A stretch of 24,623 nt of DNA from Candidatus Competibacteraceae bacterium. GTDB lineage: Bacteria; Pseudomonadota; Gammaproteobacteria; Competibacterales; Competibacteraceae. Position 1 is the stretch's first letter. Each line of letters begins with the position of its first letter. Positions 12,389 through 19,633 of the stretch are shown here, in pieces. The stretch is taken from contig JAGRHI010000082.1 in NCBI GenBank assembly GCA_020445045.1, positions 5,330 to 29,952 on the forward strand. Reading direction: 5' to 3'. The notes beneath the pieces are model-generated. The model was not told the origin of the DNA and did not search any database. It saw only the letters and a list, made by a program, of their open reading frames with translations. Both the position numbers and the translations under genes were made by a program.

Positions 12389-14959
12389 CTACCTTAGCTC
12401 GCTGTCGTAGTGGAGGAAATCGGCCTGGTTGTCCTTGCCGACCTTATCGGTCACGGCCTTGGGCAGGGGGGCGATCATCTCGGGTGCCTTGGGCAGCATC
12501 TGGTAGTTGGCGTAGCCGAACTCGTTGCTGCGTGCGCCGTAGACCGTATCGCCGAGCTTGTAGAAGCTGACCTCGAAGGGATGATCCTGCAAGAAGGTCA
12601 CCACCTTGCCATCCTTGATCGAATAGGCCGAGCTCGCTCCCTCGTAGCCGTTGCGGGCGACGTCACCGACCTCGCTCGGCTGGTGAACATTCTTGCCGAC
12701 GTGGTAGACGGTATGCTGCCCTTCCTTTCTGTAGCTGACCTTGAATTGCTCGCCCGTCACGGTGTTGCGGTACCAGCGGGCCTTGCCGACAATCAGCGCT
12801 TCGACTTCCTGCTGGTTCAATTGCGTGGCGCCCTTGCCCTGGAGCTCGGCGACCGTGAGCCCCGGCTTCGCCGTCTTGCGGGCCTCGTCCGTGGGCGTGT
12901 ACCAGATGGGCGAGCTCCAGGCGCGCTCCTGCACGGTGGGCGGCACTACGTCCGGCGGCGGGATGTCGAGCTGCTTGGCCTGGATGGTCGTCCAGCGCGG
13001 CGTCTCGATCTCCAGCACGCGCGCGTAGTAGAACGCGTGCTGGCTCGGGTCGAACTCGGGGTCGGTCCAGACCGTCTTCAGCTCGACCGAGCCGACGCTG
13101 TTGGTGTAGGTCGCCTCGTCGATGTCCACCGTGCTCTTGATTGGCGGAACTTTATGTGTCCAGCGGTCAGGCTTGCGGTCCCCCGACCAGGCCACGTCGA
13201 AGACGTGCTCGAAGCTCTGGCCGTCCTTGGTCCAGCCCTTCACGATCTGGACGCGATCGAGATTGGCGGCGGTTGGGTCTTTCAGCGCCCACACGACGAA
13301 GGTCGGCGCCTGGGCCTTCATCGGCGGCAGGTCGGCCCCCATCGGCACGCCGGCGGCGTAGGCGGCCTTGACCCAGCCTGGGTCATCGAGCAGTTCGGGC
13401 TTGTAGTCCCAGCCGCCGAAGAAGCGCACCTTGATGTGCGGGCCGCTGACCCCGAAGGTCTCCTTGCGGTACATGGCGTCCCAGATCGACGCGCGGGTGT
13501 TCTCCTCGGCCCATACGCCGGTGAGGCCGCCGGGCTCCAGATAGCGCACGTCGATGCCCGCGAAGTTGTGGCCACCCATCCGGGTTTCGATGGTCCCGTC
13601 CTCGTGGGCGTGCCCGCCGTAGAAGTTCTCCTGACGATAGGGGCTCGCACTGTTGTGAGAATCGGAGCCGCCCGCCATCCCGAACTTGTACGGGTTATAG
13701 CCGCGGGTGTCCTGCATGGCGAGGCCGTCCTTCAGGGCCTGGCGCGCGTAGCTGCCGACGATCTTGTCGACGCGCCCGGAATCCGCGGGCAACCCCAGCA
13801 GCACGCTCCAGATGGCGAAACTGGCGAACTCGTCGTTGGGCGACAGCAGCGGGTGGGTCTCGGACTGGCCCTTGACCTGCTTCATCTCGATGAGCCGCTC
13901 GTTGCGCGTGCGCGACTCGGCCCAGGCGGCGTCGATGGGCCGGCCCAGGCTATCGACGTCCGTGGGGTACATCCAGCCATCCGAGAGGTTGGCATTGTGC
14001 GAAATGGCCAGCAGCTCGTTACCGGCCTTGCGCTGCGTGTCCATCCACTTCCACAGCTCCACGGGATGTACGGAGTCGAGCGCGGAGTACGGCATCTCCG
14101 GGACCTTGGCGCAGTCGCGGAAGAACACGTTGCGGTGCATGTTGCGGTTGTCGGGCATCGAGGTCCACTCGTAGGAGCAGAAGGCGGTGAACTTGCCGGG
14201 CTCGTTGGCGGCGTCGGCGATGTCGTTGTTCTCCTTCCAGACGGTGCCGGCCACCTTCGGCGACATCAGCGCCTTGACGGGCGGGCTCGACAGCAGCTTG
14301 ACGACAGCCAGGAAGGCCCGCTGCTGTTGCTCCTTGCTGTTCGGGTCGGTGATGATCAGACCCTGGGCCTCGGGCAGTTTGCTGGTGTAAGAGCCCGGTG
14401 TGTTCGCCTGCTTGGTCACCCCGACATACTCGGAGTGGTCGGTCACGCCCATGAAGTCCAGCGGCGTCATGATCCGGATGTCGTACCCCAGCGGGTGCTT
14501 GATGGTCTCGCCCTTCGCGTATTTGTAGGCATCCGCCGGACCGGTGATGCGGTTGCCGAATACCCACGCGTCCAACGACCAGCCGGTGTGGAGGTGCGTC
14601 TCTCCGAAGTAGGCGTTGCGCTCCGGATTGGGTGATTCGGCGTTTGGGGTTGTAGAGGCGGTTGCCGCGTGGCTCCCGGCAGTGCCGGTGGCGATCACCA
14701 GCTTCTGACCGACCTCGATTTGGTCCGAAGCGAGCTTATTTTGCGCCTTCAACTCGTCTACCGCGATACCAAAACGTTCGGCGATCTCAATCAGATCGTC
14801 GCCCTCGACGACAACATAAGTGGCGGTTGCGGTATCGTACTGTCCTTGTGCATGGTGGCGAGGTCCCTGGTCGGCAGCCTGGACACCGCCCAGGCAGAGC
14901 AACAGACTCAGGGTACAGGCGGCTATACCGCTGTGACGTAAAAGTGGGTAATCGTTCAT
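12389..14959 (-). CDS. Exported LysM-DUF3604 protein with PHP-like metal site
   Basis: An 856-residue protein. The signal peptide (residues 1-29) ends GGVQA; the mature N-terminus reads ADQGPRHHAQGQYDT, followed by LysM (about 47-90). The DUF3604 domain starts near 114 with AYFGETHLHTGWS (His122, His124), then VTDHSEYVG (Asp174, His175), ISHNAN (His321) and GGSDSHN (Asp433, His435). These spaced His/Asp residues resemble the metal centre of PHP-type phosphoesterases, so hydrolysis of a phosphoester or related bond is possible, but no function is established for DUF3604. Residues ~690-856 are an additional C-terminal region. AGAGG lies 7 bases before the ATG. It is the first gene of the block and shares its LysM module with the sulfatase encoded last. 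Confidence 0.92.
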   Translation of the reverse strand: MNDYPLLRHSGIAACTLSLLLCLGGVQAADQGPRHHAQGQYDTATATYVVVEGDDLIEIAERFGIAVDELKAQNKLASDQIEVGQKLVIATGTAGSHAATASTTPNAESPNPERNAYFGETHLHTGWSLDAWVFGNRITGPADAYKYAKGETIKHPLGYDIRIMTPLDFMGVTDHSEYVGVTKQANTPGSYTSKLPEAQGLIITDPNSKEQQQRAFLAVVKLLSSPPVKALMSPKVAGTVWKENNDIADAANEPGKFTAFCSYEWTSMPDNRNMHRNVFFRDCAKVPEMPYSALDSVHPVELWKWMDTQRKAGNELLAISHNANLSDGWMYPTDVDSLGRPIDAAWAESRTRNERLIEMKQVKGQSETHPLLSPNDEFASFAIWSVLLGLPADSGRVDKIVGSYARQALKDGLAMQDTRGYNPYKFGMAGGSDSHNSASPYRQENFYGGHAHEDGTIETRMGGHNFAGIDVRYLEPGGLTGVWAEENTRASIWDAMYRKETFGVSGPHIKVRFFGGWDYKPELLDDPGWVKAAYAAGVPMGADLPPMKAQAPTFVVWALKDPTAANLDRVQIVKGWTKDGQSFEHVFDVAWSGDRKPDRWTHKVPPIKSTVDIDEATYTNSVGSVELKTVWTDPEFDPSQHAFYYARVLEIETPRWTTIQAKQLDIPPPDVVPPTVQERAWSSPIWYTPTDEARKTAKPGLTVAELQGKGATQLNQQEVEALIVGKARWYRNTVTGEQFKVSYRKEGQHTVYHVGKNVHQPSEVGDVARNGYEGASSAYSIKDGKVVTFLQDHPFEVSFYKLGDTVYGARSNEFGYANYQMLPKAPEMIAPLPKAVTDKVGKDNQADFLHYDSELR

Positions 14960-14974
14960 CGTGCGCCTCTGTTG

Positions 14975-15003
14975 GTGGTAATGAATCCGGAGGGTATTGT
15001 CAA
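14975..15003 (-). promoter_or_regulatory. Possible promoter upstream of the DUF3604 gene
   Basis: On the minus strand a perfect TTGACA (14998-15003) is followed after 17 bases by TACCAC (14975-14980), a weak -10. It sits 39-44 bases ahead of the start codon. The IS6-family gene begins just upstream, so the native promoter region may be shortened to this stretch, or transcription may enter from the IS. Confidence 0.25.
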
Positions 15004-15055
15004 AGTTGTTGAACTGAGGGCATTCTGAAGCCGTAAATGGTAATCGCGACCGCCG

Positions 15056-15766
15056 TTAGGCGTTCTTCCGGGCGCACGTCACCTGCCGCCAGGTTTCAAA
15101 CGCCTGGGTGTGAACGGCGCGATATTCGGAAGCGGCCATCCGGTGACGACGGGGGCGGAAGTGATTGTTAATGGGGCCATGGGCGGAGAGAAAGCGCTGG
15201 GAATGGCCCGGGGACTTGAACCGACGCATCGGTCGCTCCCGCTGCCGGGTCGGCTGGTGGGAGAGTTCGGCACGGTTGTTCAGGCCCTGGTGCTGGCGGT
15301 GCTCGACGCCCGGCATCAACTCCTTGCGGGCGGCTTCGTTGCTTTTGAGTTTGTCGGTGATGATCACCCGTGGGACGTAGCCCAAGCCCTTGAGGAACTT
15401 GCGAAAGAATCGCTTGGCGGCGCGCTTGTTGCGCCGCGACTGAACCAGGATGTCGAGGACATAGCCGTCCTGATCCACGTCCCGCCAGAGAGAGTAGCGT
15501 TGGCCATTGATGCCGAGATAGACCTCATCCAAATGCCACTTGTCACCGCGCCGGGGCGGACGGCGACGCAGTGCATGGGCGAAGTCCTGGCCAAATTTCA
15601 GACACCACTGGCGGATCGCCTCGTCGGTGACAATGATGCCGCGCGCGGCCAGCAGTTCCCCGACATCGCGATCGCTCAGGGTGAAGCGGAAATAGAGCCA
15701 GACGGCGTGGCTGATGATCTCCGCCGGATAGCGGTAGCCCGCATAGGGATTCTTGGTGTCGTTCAT
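15056..15766 (-). CDS. IS6-family transposase
   Basis: A full-length 236-residue IS6 (IS26-like) transposase. The start at 15766 (MNDTKNPYAGYRYP) matches the usual family N-terminus; an ATG at 15799 would add 11 residues. Neither has a clear ribosome-binding site. The catalytic triad is intact: Asp80 (WHLDEVYL), Asp138 (VIITDKLKS) and Glu167 (NNRAELSHQPTRQRER). It is transcribed toward the DUF3604 gene and ends 97 bases before that start. I could not find a convincing pair of short terminal inverted repeats, so the element may have lost one end, possibly at the 15806 boundary of the next element. Family knowledge: IS6 elements move by copy-in cointegrate formation and often mobilise neighbouring genes. 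Confidence 0.9.
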   Translation of the reverse strand: MNDTKNPYAGYRYPAEIISHAVWLYFRFTLSDRDVGELLAARGIIVTDEAIRQWCLKFGQDFAHALRRRPPRRGDKWHLDEVYLGINGQRYSLWRDVDQDGYVLDILVQSRRNKRAAKRFFRKFLKGLGYVPRVIITDKLKSNEAARKELMPGVEHRQHQGLNNRAELSHQPTRQRERPMRRFKSPGHSQRFLSAHGPINNHFRPRRHRMAASEYRAVHTQAFETWRQVTCARKNA

Positions 15767-15805
15767 GGACACGAAGCCTACCGATTTCGCAGGCCGCATT
15801 CAACT

Positions 15806-16147
15806 TGTCAGTTCCGGCTTAACGCCTTCACCGGATTTTTCGAGATTTCCAACGCATACAAGGGCTCATAGTCCGGTCAAACCCCTTCCGATTCCGGTTT
15901 AACCCCTTCCGCGATCAACAATTCCGGCTGAACCGCTGCCGCAACCGCAAGGCAAAACAACATTCGAGGTCAGGATAACTGGCGAAGAGGATCGACGCTG
16001 ATCATCAACGCCATGCCGATGTCTGACATTCTGTTTTAAAAATCATATTTCTCATCGGTGGCGTCGAGCCGTGGAAGCGGTCGAACCGGAATCGGAAGCG
16101 GTTCAACCGGATTTTTTCCCCGGGGCAGGGGTCGAGCCGGAGCTGAC
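15806..16147. mobile_element. Transposase-less element with multiple inverted end repeats
   Basis: The left end TGTCAGTTCCGGCTTAAC (15806-15823) and the right end (16130-16147) are inverted copies matching at 14 of 18. Inside, a ~20-bp unit of the form TTCCGGTTTAACCCCTTCCG occurs four times on the left (15812, 15871, 15892, 15922) and, in opposite orientation, three or four times on the right (about 16060, 16072, 16093, 16124). Terminal arrays facing each other are typical of IS21, Tn7 and Mu-like transposase-binding sites. About 110 bases of unique sequence lie between. I infer an internally deleted or non-autonomous element, most likely IS21-like. No target duplication seen. Confidence 0.6.
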
Positions 16148-16245
16148 GGGGGTCGGCCGATGGGGTTCGGCACGCGGAGCCGGGTTCAAAATAGTTCTGA
16201 TAATAGGTGTTATCGGAACTGGTGGACCCGGCTATCCTGGCGAAT

Positions 16246-16266
16246 ATTACGTATTACGTATTACGT
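16246..16266. repeat. Three tandem ATTACGT heptamers
   Basis: ATTACGT is repeated three times without a gap, followed by GTGATGTAAT, which makes a short dyad with the last copy. It lies in a gene-free stretch (16148-16306) with otherwise high GC. Function unknown; an iteron-like or protein-binding role is only a possibility. Confidence 0.6.
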
Positions 16267-16306
16267 GTGATGTAATAACGCCCGCCGCGCCGGCCCCGCC
16301 TGTGAC

Positions 16307-16462
16307 GTTCTGAATTATTTGACGTGCTTTTTTCAGAGCTATTTGGCGCCTGACCCGCTAAGGTTTTTTACCTCAAGTGTGGCGTTGGCGCGCCTCGATG
16401 GAGTTGGCGCCCCCCCAGCACGCCATATAATTCCAAAAATTTGGCGCCAAATAATTCAGAAC
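16307..16462. mobile_element. 156-bp inverted-repeat element with paired internal sites (MITE-like)
   Basis: GTTCTGAATTATTTG (16307-16321) and CAAATAATTCAGAAC (16448-16462) are perfect 15-bp inverted repeats. A related motif, approximately AATTATTTGGCGCC, appears twice at each end, inverted between ends (16311 and 16336 on plus; 16418-16434 and 16443-16458 on minus). No coding potential. No clear flanking duplication. The right end stands 6 bases from the 14-bp repeat bordering the first IS110 copy. Confidence 0.6.
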
Positions 16463-16604
16463 TTCATATATGGTCCGCCCCGCGGTGCAAGAGGGAACAT
16501 GGTGTGCGACAGAAGGAGCAGTTGCGGCCATATATCCGGCATCGTCTTCTGGGGGCGTGGCCGCCCCTCATGCCCTGATGGAATTCGCGGGCCTTCCCGT
16601 CCTC

Positions 16605-16784
16605 ATCACGTTATCAGTCTCAACGAAGCTGGCTGGTAAGTTCTTCAGGTTTACGGGCAGGCAGGACTGGCCTTTCATGCCATCACCGTGAGGTTCACTC
16701 TTCGCAACTCGTGGTGGGGGTACTCCGTCGTGGCGACCTTGAGGGCGTGGGTTGAGTGATCGAGTCTGGCGCGCGGCGCCTCGT
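16605..16784 (-). ncRNA. Candidate bridge/seeker RNA region of IS110 copy 1
   Basis: This non-coding stretch directly follows the transposase gene. It is almost identical to 17945-18125 after copy 2: only about three differences in the first ~125 bases, then a more variable patch near 16739-16770. It can form short hairpins (for example GTGA/TTCAC near 16688 and GGCA/TGCC near 16660). Family knowledge: IS110/IS1111 elements encode a guide RNA in the non-coding end, downstream of the transposase in the IS1111 subgroup. Exact RNA ends cannot be seen. Confidence 0.4.
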
Positions 16785-17846
16785 TCAGGGCTTAACCCAG
16801 GCACCCATCGCCGGATCGTAGGGCTGGCCGGTGGTGAGCACGGCGTAGGCGATCCGGGCGATCTTATTGGCCAGCGCCACGGCCGCGACGTTGGCATGGC
16901 GACGTCCTTTGAGCGCCAGGGCCCAGCGACTCGTCGGGTCGTCCTTACGCTCGACCCAGCGCAGCACCGCGCGGGCGCCGTGGATCAGCAACTGCCGCAG
17001 GTAGACATCCCCGCGTTTACTGATGCCGAGCAACCGGTCACGCCCGCCGGTGGACTGTTGCCGGGGTACCAGTCCCAGCCAAGCCGCCAGGCCCCGCCCA
17101 TTCTTGAACAGCCGCGGATCCTCGCCCACCGCCGCGACCAAGGCCGTCGCGCCCTTGGCGCCGAGGCCGGGAATCGTCATCAGGCACTGGACGCGGCGAT
17201 CACCGCGGGCAATCGCTTCGATTTGCGCATCGTAATGAGCGACGCGCGCATCGAGATGGCGTAGTTCCTCGGCCAGTTCTTGTAATTCCGCCCGGAAACA
17301 GTCACTCAACCTGTGGTCGGCATCCTCGAGAATATCCGGCAACCGCTGGCCCACCGCCGCACGCCCTGGCGGAATCTCGATGCCGTATTCCAGCAGCAGG
17401 CCCCGAATCTGGTTCACTTGAGCGGTGCGCCGTTCCACCACTAAACCGCGCATCCGGTGGATCGCCTGGATGTCCTGCTGCTCGACGCTCTTGATGGCCA
17501 CGAATCGCATGGTCGGACGCTGTGCCGCCTCGCAGATCGCCTCGGCATCGACTGCGTCGTTCTTGTTGGATTTGACAAAGGGCTTGACAAACTGAGGTGC
17601 GATCAGCCGTACCTCATGCCCATGCGTCCGAAACAGCCGCGCCCAATAGTGGGCGCTGCCGCAGGCCTCCATCGCCACCGTGCAGGCCGGTAGATTCGCC
17701 ATGAACTCCTGCAGGCGCGTCCGGTTGAAGGTCTTGCCGAACACGCGCTGTCCGCGCTCGTCCACGCCGTACACATGAAAACTTCGCTTGGCCAAGTCGA
17801 TCCCGACAACCTTTACGACACGCTCGTTGCTGGTATGCTCTTTCAT
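16785..17846 (-). CDS. IS110-family (IS1111-like) transposase, copy 1
   Basis: A complete 353-residue enzyme. The N-terminal RuvC-like DEDD domain shows Asp17 (GIDLAKRSFHVYG), Glu60 (VAMEACGSAHYW), Asp97 and Asp100 (KNDAVDAEAI). A central coiled-coil spans about 170-215. The C-terminal Tnp20 domain carries Ser265 in QQSTGGRDRLLG, the proposed nucleophile. All catalytic residues are present. The ATG is preceded by GGAG at 7 bases. Family knowledge: these recombinases use an element-encoded guide RNA to choose the target and leave no long inverted repeats. The protein is about 93% identical by eye to copy 2, so both derive from a recent common insertion or a tandem duplication. Confidence 0.95.
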   Translation of the reverse strand: MKEHTSNERVVKVVGIDLAKRSFHVYGVDERGQRVFGKTFNRTRLQEFMANLPACTVAMEACGSAHYWARLFRTHGHEVRLIAPQFVKPFVKSNKNDAVDAEAICEAAQRPTMRFVAIKSVEQQDIQAIHRMRGLVVERRTAQVNQIRGLLLEYGIEIPPGRAAVGQRLPDILEDADHRLSDCFRAELQELAEELRHLDARVAHYDAQIEAIARGDRRVQCLMTIPGLGAKGATALVAAVGEDPRLFKNGRGLAAWLGLVPRQQSTGGRDRLLGISKRGDVYLRQLLIHGARAVLRWVERKDDPTSRWALALKGRRHANVAAVALANKIARIAYAVLTTGQPYDPAMGAWVKP

Positions 17847-17944
17847 CGGTCCGCTCCGTCATCTCGGTGGATATGATGTTGGTTGACACTCATCATTGTG
17901 CCCGCTGGGGGCTCGTTATTATGAGGAGCGGGGCGGACCATTCC

Positions 17945-18125
17945 ATTACGTTATCAGTCTCAACTAAGTTGGCTGGTAAGTTCTTCAGGTTTGCGGGCAG
18001 GCAGGACTGGCCTTTCATGCCATCACCGTGAGGTTCACTCTTCGCAACTCGTGGTGGGGGTACTCCGTCGTGGCGACCTCGGGGGGCGCGGGTTGAAGGA
18101 TCGGATCTGGCGCGCGGCGCCTCGT
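17945..18125 (-). ncRNA. Candidate bridge/seeker RNA region of IS110 copy 2
   Basis: Homologous to the non-coding tail of copy 1. The differences cluster at about 18080-18112, plus single changes at 17965-17993; such clustered differences would be expected in guide loops, but drift explains them as well. It is now cut off from its transposase gene by the IS4-family insertion. Confidence 0.35.
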
Positions 18126-18174
18126 TTAGGTCTTAACCCAGGCGCCCATCGCCGGATCGTAGGGCTGGCCAGTG
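18126..18174 (-). pseudogene. Severed 3' end of IS110 copy 2 transposase
   Basis: On the minus strand this reads TGQPYDPAMGAWVKT followed by a stop, matching the C-terminus of the copy 1 protein. It is the original end of the copy 2 gene, separated from the main part by the IS4-family element; the duplicated target GGCTGGCCAGTG (18163-18174) is included. Confidence 0.9.
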
Positions 18175-19633
18175 CAGCCCTTTCAAGGTGGCGCAGTTTG
18201 GGTAAACTGCAGCGCTTTTGAATTGACGCGGTGGAGGCAATGGCAGTGCTGGGTGAAGTATTCGAACGTTTTGTGGAGAAGAGTCCGATCTCGGTGATGG
18301 TGCGTGGGACGTTGGAGCGTGTGCTGGGTGCCGAACAACTCGATGAGTGGTATGCCCGCACTGCCGAGAAACAGTACACGCGCACGCTGTTATTTTCCAC
18401 GGTATACGATCTGCTCAGCCAGGTGGTGTTTTGCCTGAAACCGTCAGTGCATGCGGCCTATCAGGAAAAAGAGGAGGAGGTGGGGACCTCGATCGTGTCG
18501 GTCTACAACAAGCTCAATGGCCTGGAGGCCCACACCTCAGCGGAGCTGGTGCGTTACAGTGGGCGCACGTTAGCGCCGTTGATCGAGCAACTGGATGGGG
18601 CGCGCGAGCCGTGGCTGTCGGGTTATCGGGTCAAGATTCTCGATGGCAATTGCCTCGAGGCCACGGAGCATCGGATCAAGGAATTACGCTCGCTTGCGGC
18701 GGGAGCGCTGCCGGGTAAATCGCTGGTGGTCTACGAGCCGCAGCTCGGACTGGTGCGCGATGTATTGGCCTGTGAAGATGGTCATGCTCAGGAGCGTGCC
18801 TTGCTGGGCGTGGTGTTGCCGACGGTTCGGGCCAACGACCTGTGGCTGCAAGATCGCAACTTCTGCACCCGGGAGTGTCTGTGCGAGATCGACGAACGTG
18901 CGGCATGCTTTGTCACCCGCCAGCATCAGAACCTGCCGTTTGAGGTGCTCGGCCCGTGGCGCTCGGCGGGGCGGGTGGAGACCGGGAAAGGGGCCGAACA
19001 GCGGGTGCGGGTGATCGATGAGGCCGGCCAAGCCCATCGGTTTCGGCGCATCCGCGTGACGTTGGACCAGCCGACCCGCGACGGCGATCCGGTTATCTAC
19101 CTGTTGACCAACTTACCCCGCAAGGTGGCTTCGGCGAAGACAGTGGCTCGGCTGTATCGTAAGCGCTGGACGCTGGAGACGGCCTTCCAACAGCTCGAGG
19201 GGCACCTCCATTCAGAGATCAACACCTTGGGTTATCCGAAGGCGGCGCTGTTCGGTTTTTGTCTGGCGTTGGTGGCCTACAACGCCCTGGCAGTGGTATG
19301 GGCGGCGTTGCGCGGTGTTCACGGGGCGCAGAAAATCGATCAGCAGATCTCCGGCTACTATATCGCTCGCGAAATCGCTGAAACCCATAAGGGCATGATG
19401 ATCGCTATTCCCGAACCCGAGTGGCGAGTGTTTGTCACCATGACCACCGCAGAGCTCGTGGCCACATTGTTGCAGTTGGCGCGGCATGTCCGCTTACGTG
19501 CGTTTCGCAAGCACCCCCGTGGACTGAAGAAACCGCCCGTGAAACGTCAATTCAACCCCCAGCAACCCCATGTCTCCACCGCCAAGTTACTCCAACACCG
19601 TAAGGTCAAATCCGTGACACCTTAAAAGGGCTG
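18175..19633 (+). mobile_element. IS4-family insertion sequence with 12-bp target duplication
   Basis: The ends CAGCCCTTTCAAGGTG (18175-18190) and its inverted copy (19618-19633) differ at one base. GGCTGGCCAGTG flanks both sides (18163-18174 and 19634-19645), a perfect 12-bp target duplication in the size range known for IS4. Removing the element restores the IS110 reading frame. A 7-bp hairpin (GCAGTTT/AAACTGC, 18193-18210) lies just inside the left end. Total length 1459 bp. Confidence 0.95.
18240..19625 (+). CDS. IS4-family transposase
   Basis: A 461-residue transposase starting at ATG 18240 (MAVLGEVFERFVEKSP, the usual start in relatives); a GTG at 18231 is an alternative. GGAGG is only 2 bases before the ATG, an unusually tight spacing. 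The DDE motifs are VKILDGNCLEAT (first Asp), WLQDRNFCT (second Asp) and the IS4 signature YRKRWTLE (Tyr-x2-Arg-x3-Glu). The C-terminal region is basic, as expected for end binding. The frame is intact from end to end and the inverted repeats and target duplication are crisp, so this is a recent and probably active insertion. Confidence 0.94.
   Translation: MAVLGEVFERFVEKSPISVMVRGTLERVLGAEQLDEWYARTAEKQYTRTLLFSTVYDLLSQVVFCLKPSVHAAYQEKEEEVGTSIVSVYNKLNGLEAHTSAELVRYSGRTLAPLIEQLDGAREPWLSGYRVKILDGNCLEATEHRIKELRSLAAGALPGKSLVVYEPQLGLVRDVLACEDGHAQERALLGVVLPTVRANDLWLQDRNFCTRECLCEIDERAACFVTRQHQNLPFEVLGPWRSAGRVETGKGAEQRVRVIDEAGQAHRFRRIRVTLDQPTRDGDPVIYLLTNLPRKVASAKTVARLYRKRWTLETAFQQLEGHLHSEINTLGYPKAALFGFCLALVAYNALAVVWAALRGVHGAQKIDQQISGYYIAREIAETHKGMMIAIPEPEWRVFVTMTTAELVATLLQLARHVRLRAFRKHPRGLKKPPVKRQFNPQQPHVSTAKLLQHRKVKSVTP

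Larger units (their letters stand above)
16469..17944 (-). mobile_element. IS110-family element, copy 1
   Basis: The element contains an intact IS110-family transposase. ATGGTCCGCCCCGC (16469-16482) and its perfect inverted copy (17928-17941) lie near both edges; short subterminal inverted repeats of this kind are known in the IS1111 subgroup. The resulting ~1.47 kb fits the family. The left limit is uncertain, because homology with copy 2 is visible only from about 16605 rightward; the alternative is a left end at 16605. The right limit is the junction with copy 2 at about 17944. Confidence 0.6.

Noticed and set aside
12410..14635. A 741-codon open frame on the plus strand
   Set aside because: It is antisense to the DUF3604 gene, whose protein has a signal peptide, LysM and conserved His/Asp motifs; the plus frame is a low-complexity GC-rich shadow.
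15806..16190. CRISPR array from the repeated TTCCGG...CCTTCCG units
   Set aside because: Units are degenerate, spacing is irregular, orientation flips between halves, and there are no cas genes.
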